Shown: positions 24,635 to 37,092 of the stretch, in pieces
Layout of the letters: each line of letters starts with the position of its first letter
Position numbering within the stretch: the first letter of the stretch is position 1
Assembly (NCBI RefSeq): GCF_030814955.1
Contig: NZ_JAUSWB010000008.1
Location: 124,001 to 188,000, forward strand
Source of the DNA: Planomicrobium stackebrandtii
GTDB lineage: Bacteria; Bacillota; Bacilli; Bacillales_A; Planococcaceae
DNA: 64,000 nt
Direction: 5' to 3'
Translations under genes and position numbers: made by a program
Notes under the pieces: model-generated
The model's database searches: none
What the model was told of the DNA's origin: nothing
What the model saw: the letters and a program-made list of their open reading frames with translations, nothing else

Positions 24635-25807
24635 ATGAAATTCAGTTTTGGTTTGCTGCCGCGTATTATTGTGGCAATTATTTTAGGGGTGCTAATTGGA
24701 TTGATTGCACCAGAAGGTTTGGTGCGGGTATTTGCAACATTTACCACGCTTTTTGGTAACTTCTTAAACTTTGTCGTACCGTTGATCATTCTCGGATTTA
24801 TTGCTCCAGGAATTGCGAAATTAGGAAAAGGATCTGGCAAGCTGCTGGGAATGGCAACTGGAGTCGCTTATGCGTCTACCATTGCCGCAGGGACGTTAGC
24901 TTTCTTCGTTGCAATGGCGGTACTGCCTAATGTCATGACTGAAGGCTCTTTAAGCAGTATGGAAGATCCGGAAAATGCTTTGGCAGCGACTTTTATCGCG
25001 CTAGATATGCCGCCTGTTTTTGGCGTAATGTCTGCATTGATTTTGGCTTTCCTGCTGGGTATTGGGATGGCATCGACAGGGAGCAAAACGATGGCTTCAT
25101 TCTTTGATGAGTTCCAGGCGATTATCGAAAAAACAATTTCCTACGTCATCATTCCTCTTCTGCCATTCCACATCTTTGGTATTTTTGCCAATATGGCTTA
25201 TGGCGGAGCAGTGTTTGAGATTTTATCATTATTTGCTATCGTATTTGTGATCATCATCATTCTTCACTGGACCATGCTGTTGCTGCAATACTCAGCAGCT
25301 GGGGTTTTGAAAGGGAAAAATCCTTTGGCAATCCTGAAAACTATGATGCCGGCTTATTTCACGGCACTTGGGACTCAATCTTCTGCAGCAACTATCCCGG
25401 TCACATTGCGCCAAGCGCGCAAATCCGGGGCCAATGAGCGGGTAGCAGACTTCACAGTTCCATTGTTTGCGACAATCCATTTATCCGGCAGTACAATTAC
25501 GCTAGTCTCATGTGCCATTGGTGTTATGTTGCTGACAGGCGGAGTACCGACATTCGGCAGTTTCTTCCCCTTCATCTTAATGTTGGGGGTGACGATGATT
25601 GCAGCACCAGGAGTTCCGGGCGGCGCCGTTATGGCAGCTATCGGGTTGCTGGAAGTCATGCTTGGATTTGATGCCACGATGGTTGCCTTGATGATTGCTC
25701 TTTATATGGCACAGGACAGCTTTGGTACTGCCGCAAACGTAACCGGAGATGGTGCTTTAGCGCATATTGTCGACCGTTTCACCAATGGCCGCAAAAGTTT
25801 GGAATAA
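24635..25807 (+). CDS. Dicarboxylate/amino acid:cation symporter (SDF/DAACS family)
   Basis: A 390-residue membrane carrier of the glutamate-transporter fold. The serine-rich stretch TALGTQSSAATIPVTLRQARK near 245 is the re-entrant hairpin signature, ATIHLSGSTITLV near 280 holds the cation site, and APGVPGGAVMAA near 328 plus TAANVTGDGA near 368 complete the core. It would import amino or dicarboxylic acids with sodium or protons. ATG 24635 is preferred over 24629 because AGGGGGA is then seven bases away. Substrate unknown; serine/threonine or sulphur amino acids fit the neighbourhood only by inference. Confidence 0.83.
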   Translation: MKFSFGLLPRIIVAIILGVLIGLIAPEGLVRVFATFTTLFGNFLNFVVPLIILGFIAPGIAKLGKGSGKLLGMATGVAYASTIAAGTLAFFVAMAVLPNVMTEGSLSSMEDPENALAATFIALDMPPVFGVMSALILAFLLGIGMASTGSKTMASFFDEFQAIIEKTISYVIIPLLPFHIFGIFANMAYGGAVFEILSLFAIVFVIIIILHWTMLLLQYSAAGVLKGKNPLAILKTMMPAYFTALGTQSSAATIPVTLRQARKSGANERVADFTVPLFATIHLSGSTITLVSCAIGVMLLTGGVPTFGSFFPFILMLGVTMIAAPGVPGGAVMAAIGLLEVMLGFDATMVALMIALYMAQDSFGTAANVTGDGALAHIVDRFTNGRKSLE

Positions 25808-25906
25808 TTGGACGATTCGACCAATTATGGCTATTTCAAAAGGTCTATTCTATTGGTAATTTCTGTGCTATTATAGCGAAGATATTACACAATAGGGGGA
25901 AACATC

Positions 25907-26431
25907 ATGAAGAAATTATGGGCGATTGGTTTATCAGCGGCATTTTTATTGACTGCCTGCGGAGAAGAAGAAGCAGCGGAGCCGGCGGAAGCAACTGCAG
26001 GTTCCGAAGGTTCGGATGACAGCAAAGAAGTTAAACAGGAATTGATGAAGTTTTATATGTCAATACCGAATACGATCAATGCAGTTGATGGTGACTTGAA
26101 TGCATTCGAGATGAACCAGGCAGAAGATACATTGCCAGAAGGCGATGAACTGCAGGCGATGAAAGATGCAGCAATTGCTTCTGCTGAAGAATCAGCAGGC
26201 GCTATTGATTCAATAGAAATTCCAGCACCATTGGAAGAACAGCAGGAAACGATTGAGTCAGCATTTGCTGCAATGCAGGAATCCTATGAAATGAAAGCTG
26301 AAGAATTGACGAAAGATGCATCATTTGAAGCAGCTATCGAAAAATTCGGAGAAGCAGATGCAATGTTGAACGAATTGCTTGTAGAGCAAGATTTGGCTGA
26401 ATCGAGTATTTACAATGAAGTATCACAATAA
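25907..26431 (+). CDS. Acidic lipoprotein of unknown function (174 aa)
   Basis: The signal peptide ends in LLTAC with Cys18, so the mature protein is anchored outside the membrane. The rest is acidic and helical, with two long helices around EMNQAEDTLPEGDELQAMKD and PLEEQQETIESAFAAMQES, resembling a small helical bundle. I do not recognise a family. AGGGGG precedes the ATG at 25907. It is a single gene with its own terminator. Confidence 0.7.
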   Translation: MKKLWAIGLSAAFLLTACGEEEAAEPAEATAGSEGSDDSKEVKQELMKFYMSIPNTINAVDGDLNAFEMNQAEDTLPEGDELQAMKDAAIASAEESAGAIDSIEIPAPLEEQQETIESAFAAMQESYEMKAEELTKDASFEAAIEKFGEADAMLNELLVEQDLAESSIYNEVSQ

Positions 26432-26439
26432 ATAAAGCG

Positions 26440-26470
26440 AACCCCTGACAAGCAATTGTCAGGGGTTTTT
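26440..26470 (+). terminator. Terminator after the lipoprotein gene
   Basis: AACCCCTGACAA pairs with TTGTCAGGGGTT around GCAA, followed by T residues. Confidence 0.9.
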
Positions 26471-26686
26471 GATTGTTCTTATGGTGATTTAACGAATTAG
26501 TTTTTAAATGGTTCAAAATGAGCAAAATTTGAAAATCATATGTGCGGAGTCAGCTAGCAGAATATCGGCAAGAGCCTAGTATCCAAAGTAAATTAGAGCC
26601 AAGATATGTAGAAAAGAAGTATAAGACGATAGTTCTATTTTCAGACTAATTAGACAATTTATATGTTTATTTGATATTACGTGGGG

Positions 26687-26692
26687 TATAAT
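26687..26692 (+). promoter_or_regulatory. Consensus -10 box before a small gene
   Basis: TATAAT with GGGG before it and no good -35 at the usual distance. It is the best promoter sign in the gap between 26471 and 26772, which otherwise holds nothing recognisable. Confidence 0.4.
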
Positions 26693-26772
26693 AGTGAAGT
26701 AAACTTCAAAAACCCACAGATTGAAAGGAATGGTTCAATATCGAATCGAACGGAATTGAAAAGACGGAGAAA

Positions 26773-26928
26773 ATGGAACAGGCATTCAGAAACGCACATG
26801 GTTTCGGAATTGACGAGTATCAAAATGACCCTGACAAAATACTTGAAGTCGAACAGCGCCGTGAACAGGATTATCAGCTAGGCCAAAAAGTAGCCAGCCA
26901 AATCGAACGGCAGATTCATCGAGACTAA
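26773..26928 (+). CDS. Small charged protein, hypothetical (51 aa)
   Basis: A frame from ATG 26773 gives MEQAFRNAHGFGIDEYQND and a helical, basic and acidic tail ending IERQIHRD. ACGGAG lies just before the ATG with short spacing. The frame remains open to 26728, where an ATC follows AAAGGA by ten bases, so the real start could be earlier and unusual. A strong promoter -10 upstream and a clean terminator 12 bases after the stop support a real gene. Function unknown. Confidence 0.45.
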   Translation: MEQAFRNAHGFGIDEYQNDPDKILEVEQRREQDYQLGQKVASQIERQIHRD

Positions 26929-26940
26929 CATATAAAAGCA

Positions 26941-26968
26941 AACCAGCATCCACGGATGCTGGTTTTTT
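26941..26968 (+). terminator. Terminator after the small gene
   Basis: AACCAGCATCC pairs with GGATGCTGGTT around a two-base loop, then T residues. Confidence 0.88.
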
Positions 26969-27106
26969 ATTGATACAGTTTCTCAATTAGAGATCATTTA
27001 TTGAAAATATAAAACCATGACAGTTATCATGCCGCAGTTTTGAAAACAACTGAGAAATGCAGTATTTTAAAATGATTTGCTGCAGCTTTAAAGACAGTTT
27101 AATGAT

Positions 27107-27135
27107 TTGCCAGTAGGATGGATATCGGTTAAGAT
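27107..27135 (+). promoter_or_regulatory. Probable suf operon promoter
   Basis: TTGCCA at 27107-27112 and TAAGAT at 27130-27135 with 17 bases between, 61 bases before sufC. Confidence 0.5.
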
Positions 27136-27195
27136 TAGAATGATACTAATTAAGAATGGTTTGCCATTCAACATTAACTTTATGGAGGTATTTAC

Positions 27196-27972
27196 ATGTC
27201 AACTTTGGTCATTAAAGATTTACACGTTAAAATCGAAGACAAAGAGATTTTAAAGGGTGTAGACTTAACAATTAATACAGGTGAAATACATGCAATCATG
27301 GGGCCTAACGGTACTGGGAAATCTACTTTAGCTTCAGCTATCATGGGCCATCCTAAATATGAAGTCACTCAAGGCTCTATTACTTTGGACGGCGAAGACG
27401 TTCTGGAAATGGAAGTTGACGAACGCGCACGTGCTGGCCTTTTCCTTGGTATGCAATACCCAAGCGAAATTTCTGGTGTAACCAATGCTGACTTTATGCG
27501 TTCTGCAATGAATGCACGCCGCGAAGAAGGCGATGAGATTTCTTTGATGAAATTTATCCGCGAATTGGATAAAAAGATGGAAGTGCTTGATATGGAGCAA
27601 GAAATGGCACAGCGTTACTTGAACGAAGGTTTTTCAGGCGGAGAAAAGAAACGCAACGAAATCCTTCAGTTGATGATGATCCAACCGAAAATCGCCATCC
27701 TTGATGAAATTGACTCCGGATTGGATATCGATGCATTGAAAGTTGTTTCAGAAGGCATCAACCAAATGAGAAGCGAAAACTTCGGCTGCCTGATTATTAC
27801 TCATTACCAGCGTTTGCTGAACTATATTACGCCGGACCATGTCCATGTAATGATGCAGGGACGCGTCGTAAAATCAGGTGGAGAAGAACTTTCCCACAAA
27901 CTTGAATCTGAAGGCTATGACTGGATCAAAGTGGAACTTGGCATTGAAGACGAGACTGTAGGACAAGCATAA
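27196..27972 (+). CDS. sufC: Fe-S cluster assembly ATPase SufC
   Basis: A 258-residue ABC-type ATPase that is soluble, not a transporter. Walker A GPNGTGKST is near residue 36, the signature FSGGEKKRNEI near 149 and Walker B AILDEIDSGLDID near 171. It forms the SufBC2D scaffold that builds Fe-S clusters. TGGAGG precedes the ATG at 27196. It is the first gene of sufCDSUB, the standard Bacillales order. Confidence 0.96.
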   Translation: MSTLVIKDLHVKIEDKEILKGVDLTINTGEIHAIMGPNGTGKSTLASAIMGHPKYEVTQGSITLDGEDVLEMEVDERARAGLFLGMQYPSEISGVTNADFMRSAMNARREEGDEISLMKFIRELDKKMEVLDMEQEMAQRYLNEGFSGGEKKRNEILQLMMIQPKIAILDEIDSGLDIDALKVVSEGINQMRSENFGCLIITHYQRLLNYITPDHVHVMMQGRVVKSGGEELSHKLESEGYDWIKVELGIEDETVGQA

Positions 27973-27990
27973 TTGAAGGGAGAGACTAGC

Positions 27991-30954
<2,964 letters not shown>

Positions 30955-30974
30955 CAGAGAACGGAGGAACGACG

Positions 30975-32372
30975 ATGGCGAAACAAATGCCAGAAATCGG
31001 TGATTATAAATATGGGTTTCACGACAAGGATGTTTCAGTTTTCAGATCTAAACGTGGCCTGACTGAAGGAATTGTAAGAGAAATCTCGAAAATTAAAGAA
31101 GAACCGGAATGGATGTTGAATTCCCGTCTGAAAGCATTGAAATTGTTTTATTCAATGCCGATGCCACAATGGGGCGGCGATTTAAGTTCGTTGAACTTTG
31201 ATGAAATTACGTATTACGTAAAACCATCAGAAGCGAGCCAAACTTCATGGGATGAAGTTCCTGAAGAAATCAAACGCACATTCGACAAATTGGGGATTCC
31301 AGAAGCAGAGCAAAAGTATTTGGCTGGCGTATCGGCTCAATATGAATCTGAAGTGGTTTACCACAACATGAAAGTCGAATTGGAAGACATGGGAATTGTC
31401 TTTAAAGATACTGGTGCGGCGCTTCGTGAAAACGAAGACCTTTTCAAAGAATATTGGCAGTCGGTTATTCCGGCAGCTGATAATAAGTTCGCTGCGTTGA
31501 ACACAGCGGTTTGGTCTGGTGGATCATTCATCTATGTGCCTAAAGGCATCAAAGTGGAATCTCCGCTTCAGGCTTACTTCCGCATCAACTCAGAAAACAT
31601 GGGTCAGTTTGAGCGTACTCTCATCATTGTTGATGAAGGCGCAAGCGTCCACTATGTAGAAGGCTGTACAGCTCCTGTTTACACGACGAATTCACTTCAC
31701 TCAGCTGTGGTGGAAATCATCGTGAAAAAAGATGCTTATTGCCGCTACACAACGATTCAAAACTGGGCAAACAATGTCTTTAACCTTGTGACGAAGCGTG
31801 CATTTGTTGACGCTAACGGCACAATGGAATGGATCGATGGCAACATTGGTTCGAAAGTGACAATGAAATACCCAGCTGTTTACTTGAAAGGTGAAGGCGC
31901 TCGCGGTATGACCCTGTCAATCGCTATTGCCGGCAAAGGCCAACACCAGGATGCAGGAGCGAAAATGATTCACTTGGCTCCAAACACATCTTCATCCATT
32001 GTTTCGAAATCCATTTCGAAACAAGGCGGTAAAGTTTCATACCGCGGGATGGTTCATTTTGGACGCAAAGCGGATGGCGCACGTTCAAACATTGAATGTG
32101 ACACGCTGATCATGGACAACCAATCAACTTCAGATACAATTCCATACAACGAAATCTTAAACGATAACGTTTCTTTGGAACACGAAGCGAAAGTTTCAAA
32201 AGTATCTGAAGAGCAATTGTTCTACTTGATGAGCCGTGGCGTTTCAGAGCAGGAAGCAACAGAAATGATCGTAATGGGCTTTATCGAGCCATTCACGAAA
32301 GAACTTCCAATGGAATATGCGGTGGAAATGAACCGTTTGATCAAGTTCGAAATGGAAGGCTCTATCGGTTAA
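30975..32372 (+). CDS. sufB: Fe-S cluster assembly protein SufB
   Basis: A 465-residue scaffold subunit. It shows the SufB features [40 protein letters not shown], and the C-terminal [19 protein letters not shown] with the cluster-assembly cysteine, plus [24 protein letters not shown] 30975 follows GGAGG; an upstream frame to 30894 overlaps sufU and has no site. Last gene of the operon. Confidence 0.96.
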   Translation: MAKQMPEIGDYKYGFHDKDVSVFRSKRGLTEGIVREISKIKEEPEWMLNSRLKALKLFYSMPMPQWGGDLSSLNFDEITYYVKPSEASQTSWDEVPEEIKRTFDKLGIPEAEQKYLAGVSAQYESEVVYHNMKVELEDMGIVFKDTGAALRENEDLFKEYWQSVIPAADNKFAALNTAVWSGGSFIYVPKGIKVESPLQAYFRINSENMGQFERTLIIVDEGASVHYVEGCTAPVYTTNSLHSAVVEIIVKKDAYCRYTTIQNWANNVFNLVTKRAFVDANGTMEWIDGNIGSKVTMKYPAVYLKGEGARGMTLSIAIAGKGQHQDAGAKMIHLAPNTSSSIVSKSISKQGGKVSYRGMVHFGRKADGARSNIECDTLIMDNQSTSDTIPYNEILNDNVSLEHEAKVSKVSEEQLFYLMSRGVSEQEATEMIVMGFIEPFTKELPMEYAVEMNRLIKFEMEGSIG

Positions 32373-32383
32373 TAAAATCAGGA

Positions 32384-32426
32384 AACAGCCCTTGGCGTGG
32401 ATATTCTCATGCCAAGGGCTGTTTTT
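32384..32426 (+). terminator. Terminator of the suf operon
   Basis: A 13-base stem (32384-32396 with 32411-32423) of sequence AACAGCCCTTGGC and its complement, followed by T residues. Confidence 0.88.
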
Positions 32427-32561
32427 GTGAATATTGCTTAATTCGGAAACATGGGCCGCTACAGTTTTTCAGTTAAGATCATTTGGGGATCCTTGTAGTT
32501 TTATTGTTCTTGCAAAGGGTATAAGAATTAGGAACATAAAATTCAAGGAGGTATGCTGAAC

Positions 32562-32750
32562 ATGAGTCAAAAATTTGATGCATTGAAAGAAAAACTCAGC
32601 AACGCAGATTTAGGGCAAGCCAAAGAAGTTATGGAACAAGCCAAACAAGCCCACGAGGATGGAGAAATTGACGCAACTGAAAAGAAAGAATTGATGGAAT
32701 CAGCGAAATCTGTCATTGGCGGCGGCAAAGGGCTTGGCGGAATATTTTAA
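32562..32750 (+). CDS. Small helical protein, hypothetical (62 aa)
   Basis: The product (MSQKFDALKEKLSN...) is a charged alpha-helical protein ending in a glycine-rich tail GGGKGLGGIF. The ATG at 32562 is ten bases after AAGGAGG; the ATG at 32553 is too close. No membrane segment or metal motif is seen. Family not recognised. It is a single gene with a strong terminator shared with the convergent alkD-like gene. Confidence 0.65.
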   Translation: MSQKFDALKEKLSNADLGQAKEVMEQAKQAHEDGEIDATEKKELMESAKSVIGGGKGLGGIF

Positions 32751-32781
32751 ACTGATGAAATGAAATTTAAGAGGGTAAGTG

Positions 32782-32825
32782 AAATAGCCTTTAGCATGCA
32801 CAAGGTATGCTAAAGGCTATTTTTA
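32782..32825. terminator. Bidirectional terminator
   Basis: AAATAGCCTTTAGCAT at 32782-32797 pairs exactly with 32807-32822. It has T residues on both strands and overlaps the last codons of the minus-strand gene. Confidence 0.85.
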
Positions 32826-33496
32826 ATATTTTTCAGTGCTTCCCGTTTGCTGAGAGGCATTATAGAATTTTTAAAAATAAAAGACTGCACCCAATCAGCA
32901 TCTGTTTTAGCGTATTCGCGCAGCGCCCAGCCAATGGATTTTTGGATGAAGAACTCAGAGGATGTGGCGTGCTGCAAAATGATATGAGACAGTCCTGTTG
33001 TATCTGTCTGTTGTTTGTATTTTAGTTGATGAAGAATTGCTGCTCGATTAGTCCACATATTCGGGGATTCAGACCAGGCAAACATGGCTGCCCTACCCGC
33101 AGCCCGGTCCGTTCCAATGACATGGCCAAGTGTTCGTGGAGCGATCGAATCAACGCTGTCCCACCAGGACTTGCTTTCAATGAGTTCCTGTAGAAAAGGC
33201 AAGTCCTCTATGGTTAACTGCTTTTTCATTTTTTCCAACAAAGCAATTGCCGCATATTGGTATTCCCGTTCTGTCAGGTTATAGAGTTTCCATACCTCTT
33301 CTGATATTTCCCCTGGGTCTGGCAGCTGGTACTCCAGAAATTGCTCCCTCAGCAACGCTTTCCGCAAAGGAGTTTTAATGCCCAGAAAGTCAAACTGGTG
33401 GCGCATATAAGCGGCCATTGGAATAGCCAAGTCATCATTGCGGTTCGCCTCGAATTTCACGATGATTCCTTTATGATCCCATGTTTTTTTCCTCAT
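32810..33496 (-). CDS. DNA alkylation repair protein (AlkD-like glycosylase)
   Basis: A 228-residue all-helical HEAT-repeat protein. Features of the AlkC/AlkD family include FLGIKTPLRKALLRE near 37, KSWWDSVDSIAPRTLG near 109 (Trp and Asp that contact the damaged base) and NMWTNRAAILHQL near 146 with the conserved Arg, then FIQKSIGWALREYAKTD. It removes N3- and N7-alkylated purines without flipping the base. AAGGAG precedes the ATG at 33496. Confidence 0.88.
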   Translation of the reverse strand: MRKKTWDHKGIIVKFEANRNDDLAIPMAAYMRHQFDFLGIKTPLRKALLREQFLEYQLPDPGEISEEVWKLYNLTEREYQYAAIALLEKMKKQLTIEDLPFLQELIESKSWWDSVDSIAPRTLGHVIGTDRAAGRAAMFAWSESPNMWTNRAAILHQLKYKQQTDTTGLSHIILQHATSSEFFIQKSIGWALREYAKTDADWVQSFIFKNSIMPLSKREALKNIKNSL

Positions 33497-33689
33497 CCTG
33501 GCATCTCCTTACGCTTTATAAAAATTGTAGCACAGTCCAAAGAAGGGAGGCGGCAGAAGCAGCTGTCTTGTTCCTTTAAAAATATTTCACCTATAAAATA
33601 TCAGTTGCTTTAAAGGATTTCTCTTTAAAAAAGACGTTCTATTTTTTCTATGCTATCATAAAATAATAACGATAATTGGAGGCGGGACG

Positions 33690-34550
33690 ATGATTTATGT
33701 AGGATTGACGGGTTGGGGAGACCATCCGGATGTCTATAGCCCAGGCTCAAAAAAGACAGAGAAGTTGATTGATTATGGCGCTCATTTTCCGATTGTCGAG
33801 CTGGATTCCTCGTTTTACGCGGTTCAGCCTGAACGGAATATCCGGAAGTGGATTGCGGAGACACCCGAAAATTTTCAGTTTGTGGTAAAAGCCTATCAAG
33901 GGATGACTGGCCATCAGCGTGGAGAAAATCCATTTGAGTCGCGTGATGATATGTTTGAAGCATTCTGCAAATCTGTCCGTCCGTTGAAAGAAGAAGGCAA
34001 GCTTGCAATGGTACTGCTGCAGTTTCCGCCATGGTTTGATTGCCAGAAGGATAATGTCGACCAACTTAGGGAAATTACCGGGCGCCTTACAGAATTCGAT
34101 TTAGCGATAGAGTTTCGCCATCAGTCCTGGTATGCCAATGGGATGAGCGAAAAAACATTGGATTTCCTGCGGGACAACAATCTGATCCATTCCGTTTGTG
34201 ACGAACCGCAGGCTGGGGACGGCTCAATTCCCATGGTTCCAGTTTCTTCAAGAAAAGATAAAGTGCTGCTGCGGATTCACGGGCGCAATGTCCATGGCTG
34301 GTTGAACCCGGGACACGGACAGAACTGGCGGGAAGTTCGCTATCTTTATGATTACAACAAAGAAGAGCTCGAGGAAATCAGCCGCGCAGTCGAGGCGTTG
34401 GCCGACACTACAGAGAATGTCTATGTTATCTTTAATAATAATTCAGGCGGCCATGCAGCAGGAAATGCCAAAGAGTTTCAAAAAATGAACGGATTATCGT
34501 TTGATGGGCTTTCTCCCAAACAGATGGATTTGTTTGAAGGAGGATTTTAA
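33690..34550 (+). CDS. yunF: DUF72 family protein (YunF-like)
   Basis: A 286-residue protein of the DUF72/YecE family, a TIM-barrel-like fold. VGLTGWGDHPD at the start, FPIVELDSSFYA near 34 and LAMVLLQFPPWFD near 108, EFRHQSW near 142 and VYVIFNNNSGGHAAGNA near 248 are the family blocks. The biochemical role is not established. GGAGGCGGG precedes the ATG. Its stop overlaps the next start (TAATG). Confidence 0.85.
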   Translation: MIYVGLTGWGDHPDVYSPGSKKTEKLIDYGAHFPIVELDSSFYAVQPERNIRKWIAETPENFQFVVKAYQGMTGHQRGENPFESRDDMFEAFCKSVRPLKEEGKLAMVLLQFPPWFDCQKDNVDQLREITGRLTEFDLAIEFRHQSWYANGMSEKTLDFLRDNNLIHSVCDEPQAGDGSIPMVPVSSRKDKVLLRIHGRNVHGWLNPGHGQNWREVRYLYDYNKEELEEISRAVEALADTTENVYVIFNNNSGGHAAGNAKEFQKMNGLSFDGLSPKQMDLFEGGF

Positions 34551-35377
34551 TGGTTTTCTTGATCATGGCGCTTGTCGGAGTAGTTTCCGGCGTTGTTGGT
34601 GCTTTGATAGGGCTGGGTGGGGGAGTTATATTGGTGCCGGCCTTGTTGTTTCTCGGCACCAGCTTCGCTTTTTTTCCTGAACTATCCCCACAAAAGATTG
34701 TCGGCTTGTCTGTTGTAATGATGATTTTCACAGGACTGTCCTCTACTTTGGCTTATATGAAAGTTCGGACAGTGGATTATAAAAGTGGACTCATTTTCTT
34801 TGCAGGCAGTGCACCAGGAACGGTCATCGGCGCTTTCGTCAATAAAAACCTCGACTTGCCCACTTTCAATCTGTATTTCGGCATTCTTCTCGTTTTGCTA
34901 TCCTTGCTGTTGATGTTGCGTGATCATCTAAAAGCTGTCTTTTGGTTTGTCAATAACGGACGCAAAACGACATTTACGGACGCACAGGGAAAACAATATA
35001 TTTATGGCTATCCCATTTGGTTCGCTTTGCTGCTGACATTTTTTGTGGGTTTTGCTTCCGGGCTTTTTGGCATAGGCGGCGGATCGATTATTGTGCCAGC
35101 TATGATTCTGTTATTTTTATTTCCGCCCCACGTGGCGATCGGCACTTCGATGTTCATGGTTTTTTTGTCGGCACTTGTCAACTCGGTTACTCATATTTCA
35201 CTGGGTCATGTGCCGTGGATTTATACGATTGCAGTAGTTCCGGGTGCTTACATCGGTGCAAAGATCGGCGCCAACTTAAACAAACGCCTCGATTCGGAAA
35301 TGCTGGTGGTAATTTTGCGGATTGTACTCCTGGTATTGGGGCTGCGATCAATTTACGAAGGAATATTCAGTTCTTAA
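34550..35377 (+). CDS. yunE: TauE/SafE family membrane permease (YunE-like)
   Basis: A 275-residue membrane protein with about eight helices in two related halves. Each half begins with the glycine-rich signature, GALIGLGGGVILVPALL near 14 and GLFGIGGGSIIVPAMILL near 170. Members export sulphite, sulphoacetate or similar organic anions. It is translationally coupled to yunF and 12 bases before yunD. The substrate cannot be read from the sequence. Confidence 0.85.
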   Translation: MVFLIMALVGVVSGVVGALIGLGGGVILVPALLFLGTSFAFFPELSPQKIVGLSVVMMIFTGLSSTLAYMKVRTVDYKSGLIFFAGSAPGTVIGAFVNKNLDLPTFNLYFGILLVLLSLLLMLRDHLKAVFWFVNNGRKTTFTDAQGKQYIYGYPIWFALLLTFFVGFASGLFGIGGGSIIVPAMILLFLFPPHVAIGTSMFMVFLSALVNSVTHISLGHVPWIYTIAVVPGAYIGAKIGANLNKRLDSEMLVVILRIVLLVLGLRSIYEGIFSS

Positions 35378-35389
35378 AGAGGTGTTATC

Positions 35390-36733
35390 ATGAACCAAAC
35401 TATTCATATTTATCATACCAATGATTTGCATAGTCATTTCGCGAACTGGCCGCGCATCAAGTCTTTTTTAGCTGAACGCAAAAGATGGCATGAGGAAGAA
35501 GGCGATATCTGCCTGATTTTGGATGTCGGCGACCATGCAGACCGTTCGCATCCCTTTACAGAAGGCACAGCCGGAAAAGGCAATGTCCAGTTGTTGAACG
35601 AAGCGGAATACGACGCTGTGACAATCGGCAATAATGAAGGGATCACACTGTCAAAAGAAGAATTGAATGACTTGTATGTCCAAGCTGATTTTGAAGTGGT
35701 GGTATCGAATTTATTCGACTTGGAAGGCAATCGGCCAATTTGGGCTAAGCCTCATTATATAATACAGGCAAAAAATGGAGTGCGCATCGGGCTGGTGGGA
35801 GCGACTGCAGAATTTACCCCGTTTTACCGGAAACTGGGGTGGCAAGTTACGGATGCAAAAGAGTCGATCATCCAAGCAGTAGAAGAAATAAAAGATGAGA
35901 CAGACCTAATCGTCTGCCTGTCGCATCTGGGCATTAAGGAAGACGAGTTATTGGTGGATCTATGTCCTAACATCAATATTATTTTGGGAGCCCACACCCA
36001 CCACATATTCCACGAAGGAAAGTGGCAAGGGGATACACTGTTGGGAGCTGCCGGCAAGTTTGGATTTTATATTGGCCATATTGCAGTTGAGAGCAGCTTT
36101 GAAAAATCTTCGGCACGGCTTATCGAGACTTCCCGTCTTCAAGAAACAGAAGATGGATTTGATGAATTTTTGGTGGAGCAGGGGAAAAAGCAGATGGGAG
36201 AACTGGTGTTTCACAGCACGAAAACTTTGAAAGCGGAATGGTTTAAAGATTCGGAGCTTGGAACTTTGTTTGGACGCGCAATGCTGGAATTTTCAGAAGC
36301 TGACTGCGCCTTGTTCAATGCCGGGATTTTCATGGAAGATATGCCAAAAGGCGACTTGACTCGCTACGACTTTCACAAGATGCTGCCTCATCCGATCAAC
36401 CCCTGCCTCGTTGAATTAAGCGGAGCAGAGTTAAAAGAGATTTACTTGCAGTCCCTGAACTCAGAATGGCCGCAGCTTGAATTAAAAGGCATGGGGTTCC
36501 GTGGTGTCGTGTTCGGAAAGATGCTTCATTTTAACATGGAGATCATCGACCACCGCTTTTACATCAATGGACAATTGGCGGTGCACGATCAAACTTACCG
36601 GTTGATTACACTGGATATGCTGACGTTCGGCTATTTTTTCCCGAGCTTGAAACGGGCTGCCAAAACTTACTTTATGCCGGAGTTTTTGCGGGATGTTTTT
36701 AGCCAGTATTTTCACAGCAAAGCCTTGAAATAG
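35390..36733 (+). CDS. yunD: Metallophosphatase/5'-nucleotidase family protein YunD
   Basis: A 447-residue two-domain protein. The N-terminal metallophosphoesterase starts IYHTNDLHSHF (Asp12, His14) and continues with DVGDHADRS, IGNNEG and ILGAHTHH. The C-terminal 5'-nucleotidase domain runs from about 270 (ALFNAGIFMEDMPKGDLTRYD). It has no signal peptide, unlike periplasmic nucleotidases, so it acts in the cytoplasm. AGAGGTG precedes the ATG. The gene trio yunF-E-D is in the B. subtilis order, reversed. Confidence 0.88.
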   Translation: MNQTIHIYHTNDLHSHFANWPRIKSFLAERKRWHEEEGDICLILDVGDHADRSHPFTEGTAGKGNVQLLNEAEYDAVTIGNNEGITLSKEELNDLYVQADFEVVVSNLFDLEGNRPIWAKPHYIIQAKNGVRIGLVGATAEFTPFYRKLGWQVTDAKESIIQAVEEIKDETDLIVCLSHLGIKEDELLVDLCPNINIILGAHTHHIFHEGKWQGDTLLGAAGKFGFYIGHIAVESSFEKSSARLIETSRLQETEDGFDEFLVEQGKKQMGELVFHSTKTLKAEWFKDSELGTLFGRAMLEFSEADCALFNAGIFMEDMPKGDLTRYDFHKMLPHPINPCLVELSGAELKEIYLQSLNSEWPQLELKGMGFRGVVFGKMLHFNMEIIDHRFYINGQLAVHDQTYRLITLDMLTFGYFFPSLKRAAKTYFMPEFLRDVFSQYFHSKALK

Positions 36734-36759
36734 AAGGAATGTTCAGAGTAAATAGGCAT

Positions 36760-36788
36760 TTGATTTTGTCTGGATTTTGGGCTATGCT
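36760..36788 (+). promoter_or_regulatory. Promoter of the lysine riboswitch transcript
   Basis: TTGATT at 36760-36765 and TATGCT at 36783-36788 with 17 bases between, placing the transcript start just before the aptamer. Confidence 0.5.
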
Positions 36789-36807
36789 AACAATGAAATA
36801 AATAATG

Positions 36808-36979
36808 GTGGGTAGAGGCTGCAGGACTGATCAGTAGGATGCGCGAGTTTGACCGCGTGGAACGCATCTGAAAGGAAGTTTTGCCGAAATCCGTTTCCTG
36901 GGTCACAGGAAATGGATTGGGGTCATTCTGAAGAAGAATGTCACTGTCATTCAGGCTGAGGCTTGAATGGAGAGCTACA
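36808..36979 (+). promoter_or_regulatory. Lysine riboswitch (L box)
   Basis: Conserved L-box pieces occur in order: GTGGGTAGAGGCTGCA, GATCAGTAGG, GCATCTGAAAGGAAG, TTGCCGAAATCC, CTGGGTCACAGG, TTGGGGTCATTC, ACTGTCATTC and TGAATGGAGAGCTAC. Spacing fits the five-helix aptamer. With lysine bound, the downstream terminator should form. Confidence 0.92.
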
Positions 36980-37016
36980 GGGTTGTTTGACGTTTTAACG
37001 CACAGACGAATTGTAG

Positions 37017-37056
37017 AAGGCTGACTTATCCAACTGGAGAGGTCAGCCTTTTTTTC
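37017..37056 (+). terminator. Riboswitch-controlled terminator
   Basis: AAGGCTGAC at 37017-37025 pairs with GTCAGCCTT at 37042-37050, followed by a T-run, 37 bases before the NhaC-type gene. Confidence 0.88.
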
Positions 37057-37092
37057 TCATTTTTCACCCATCAAAAATAAGGAGGAAATTTT

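Noticed and set aside
26681-26881. 66-codon frame overlapping the small gene at 26773
   Set aside because: It starts inside the promoter -10 box and has no ribosome site; the other frame ends just before a terminator.
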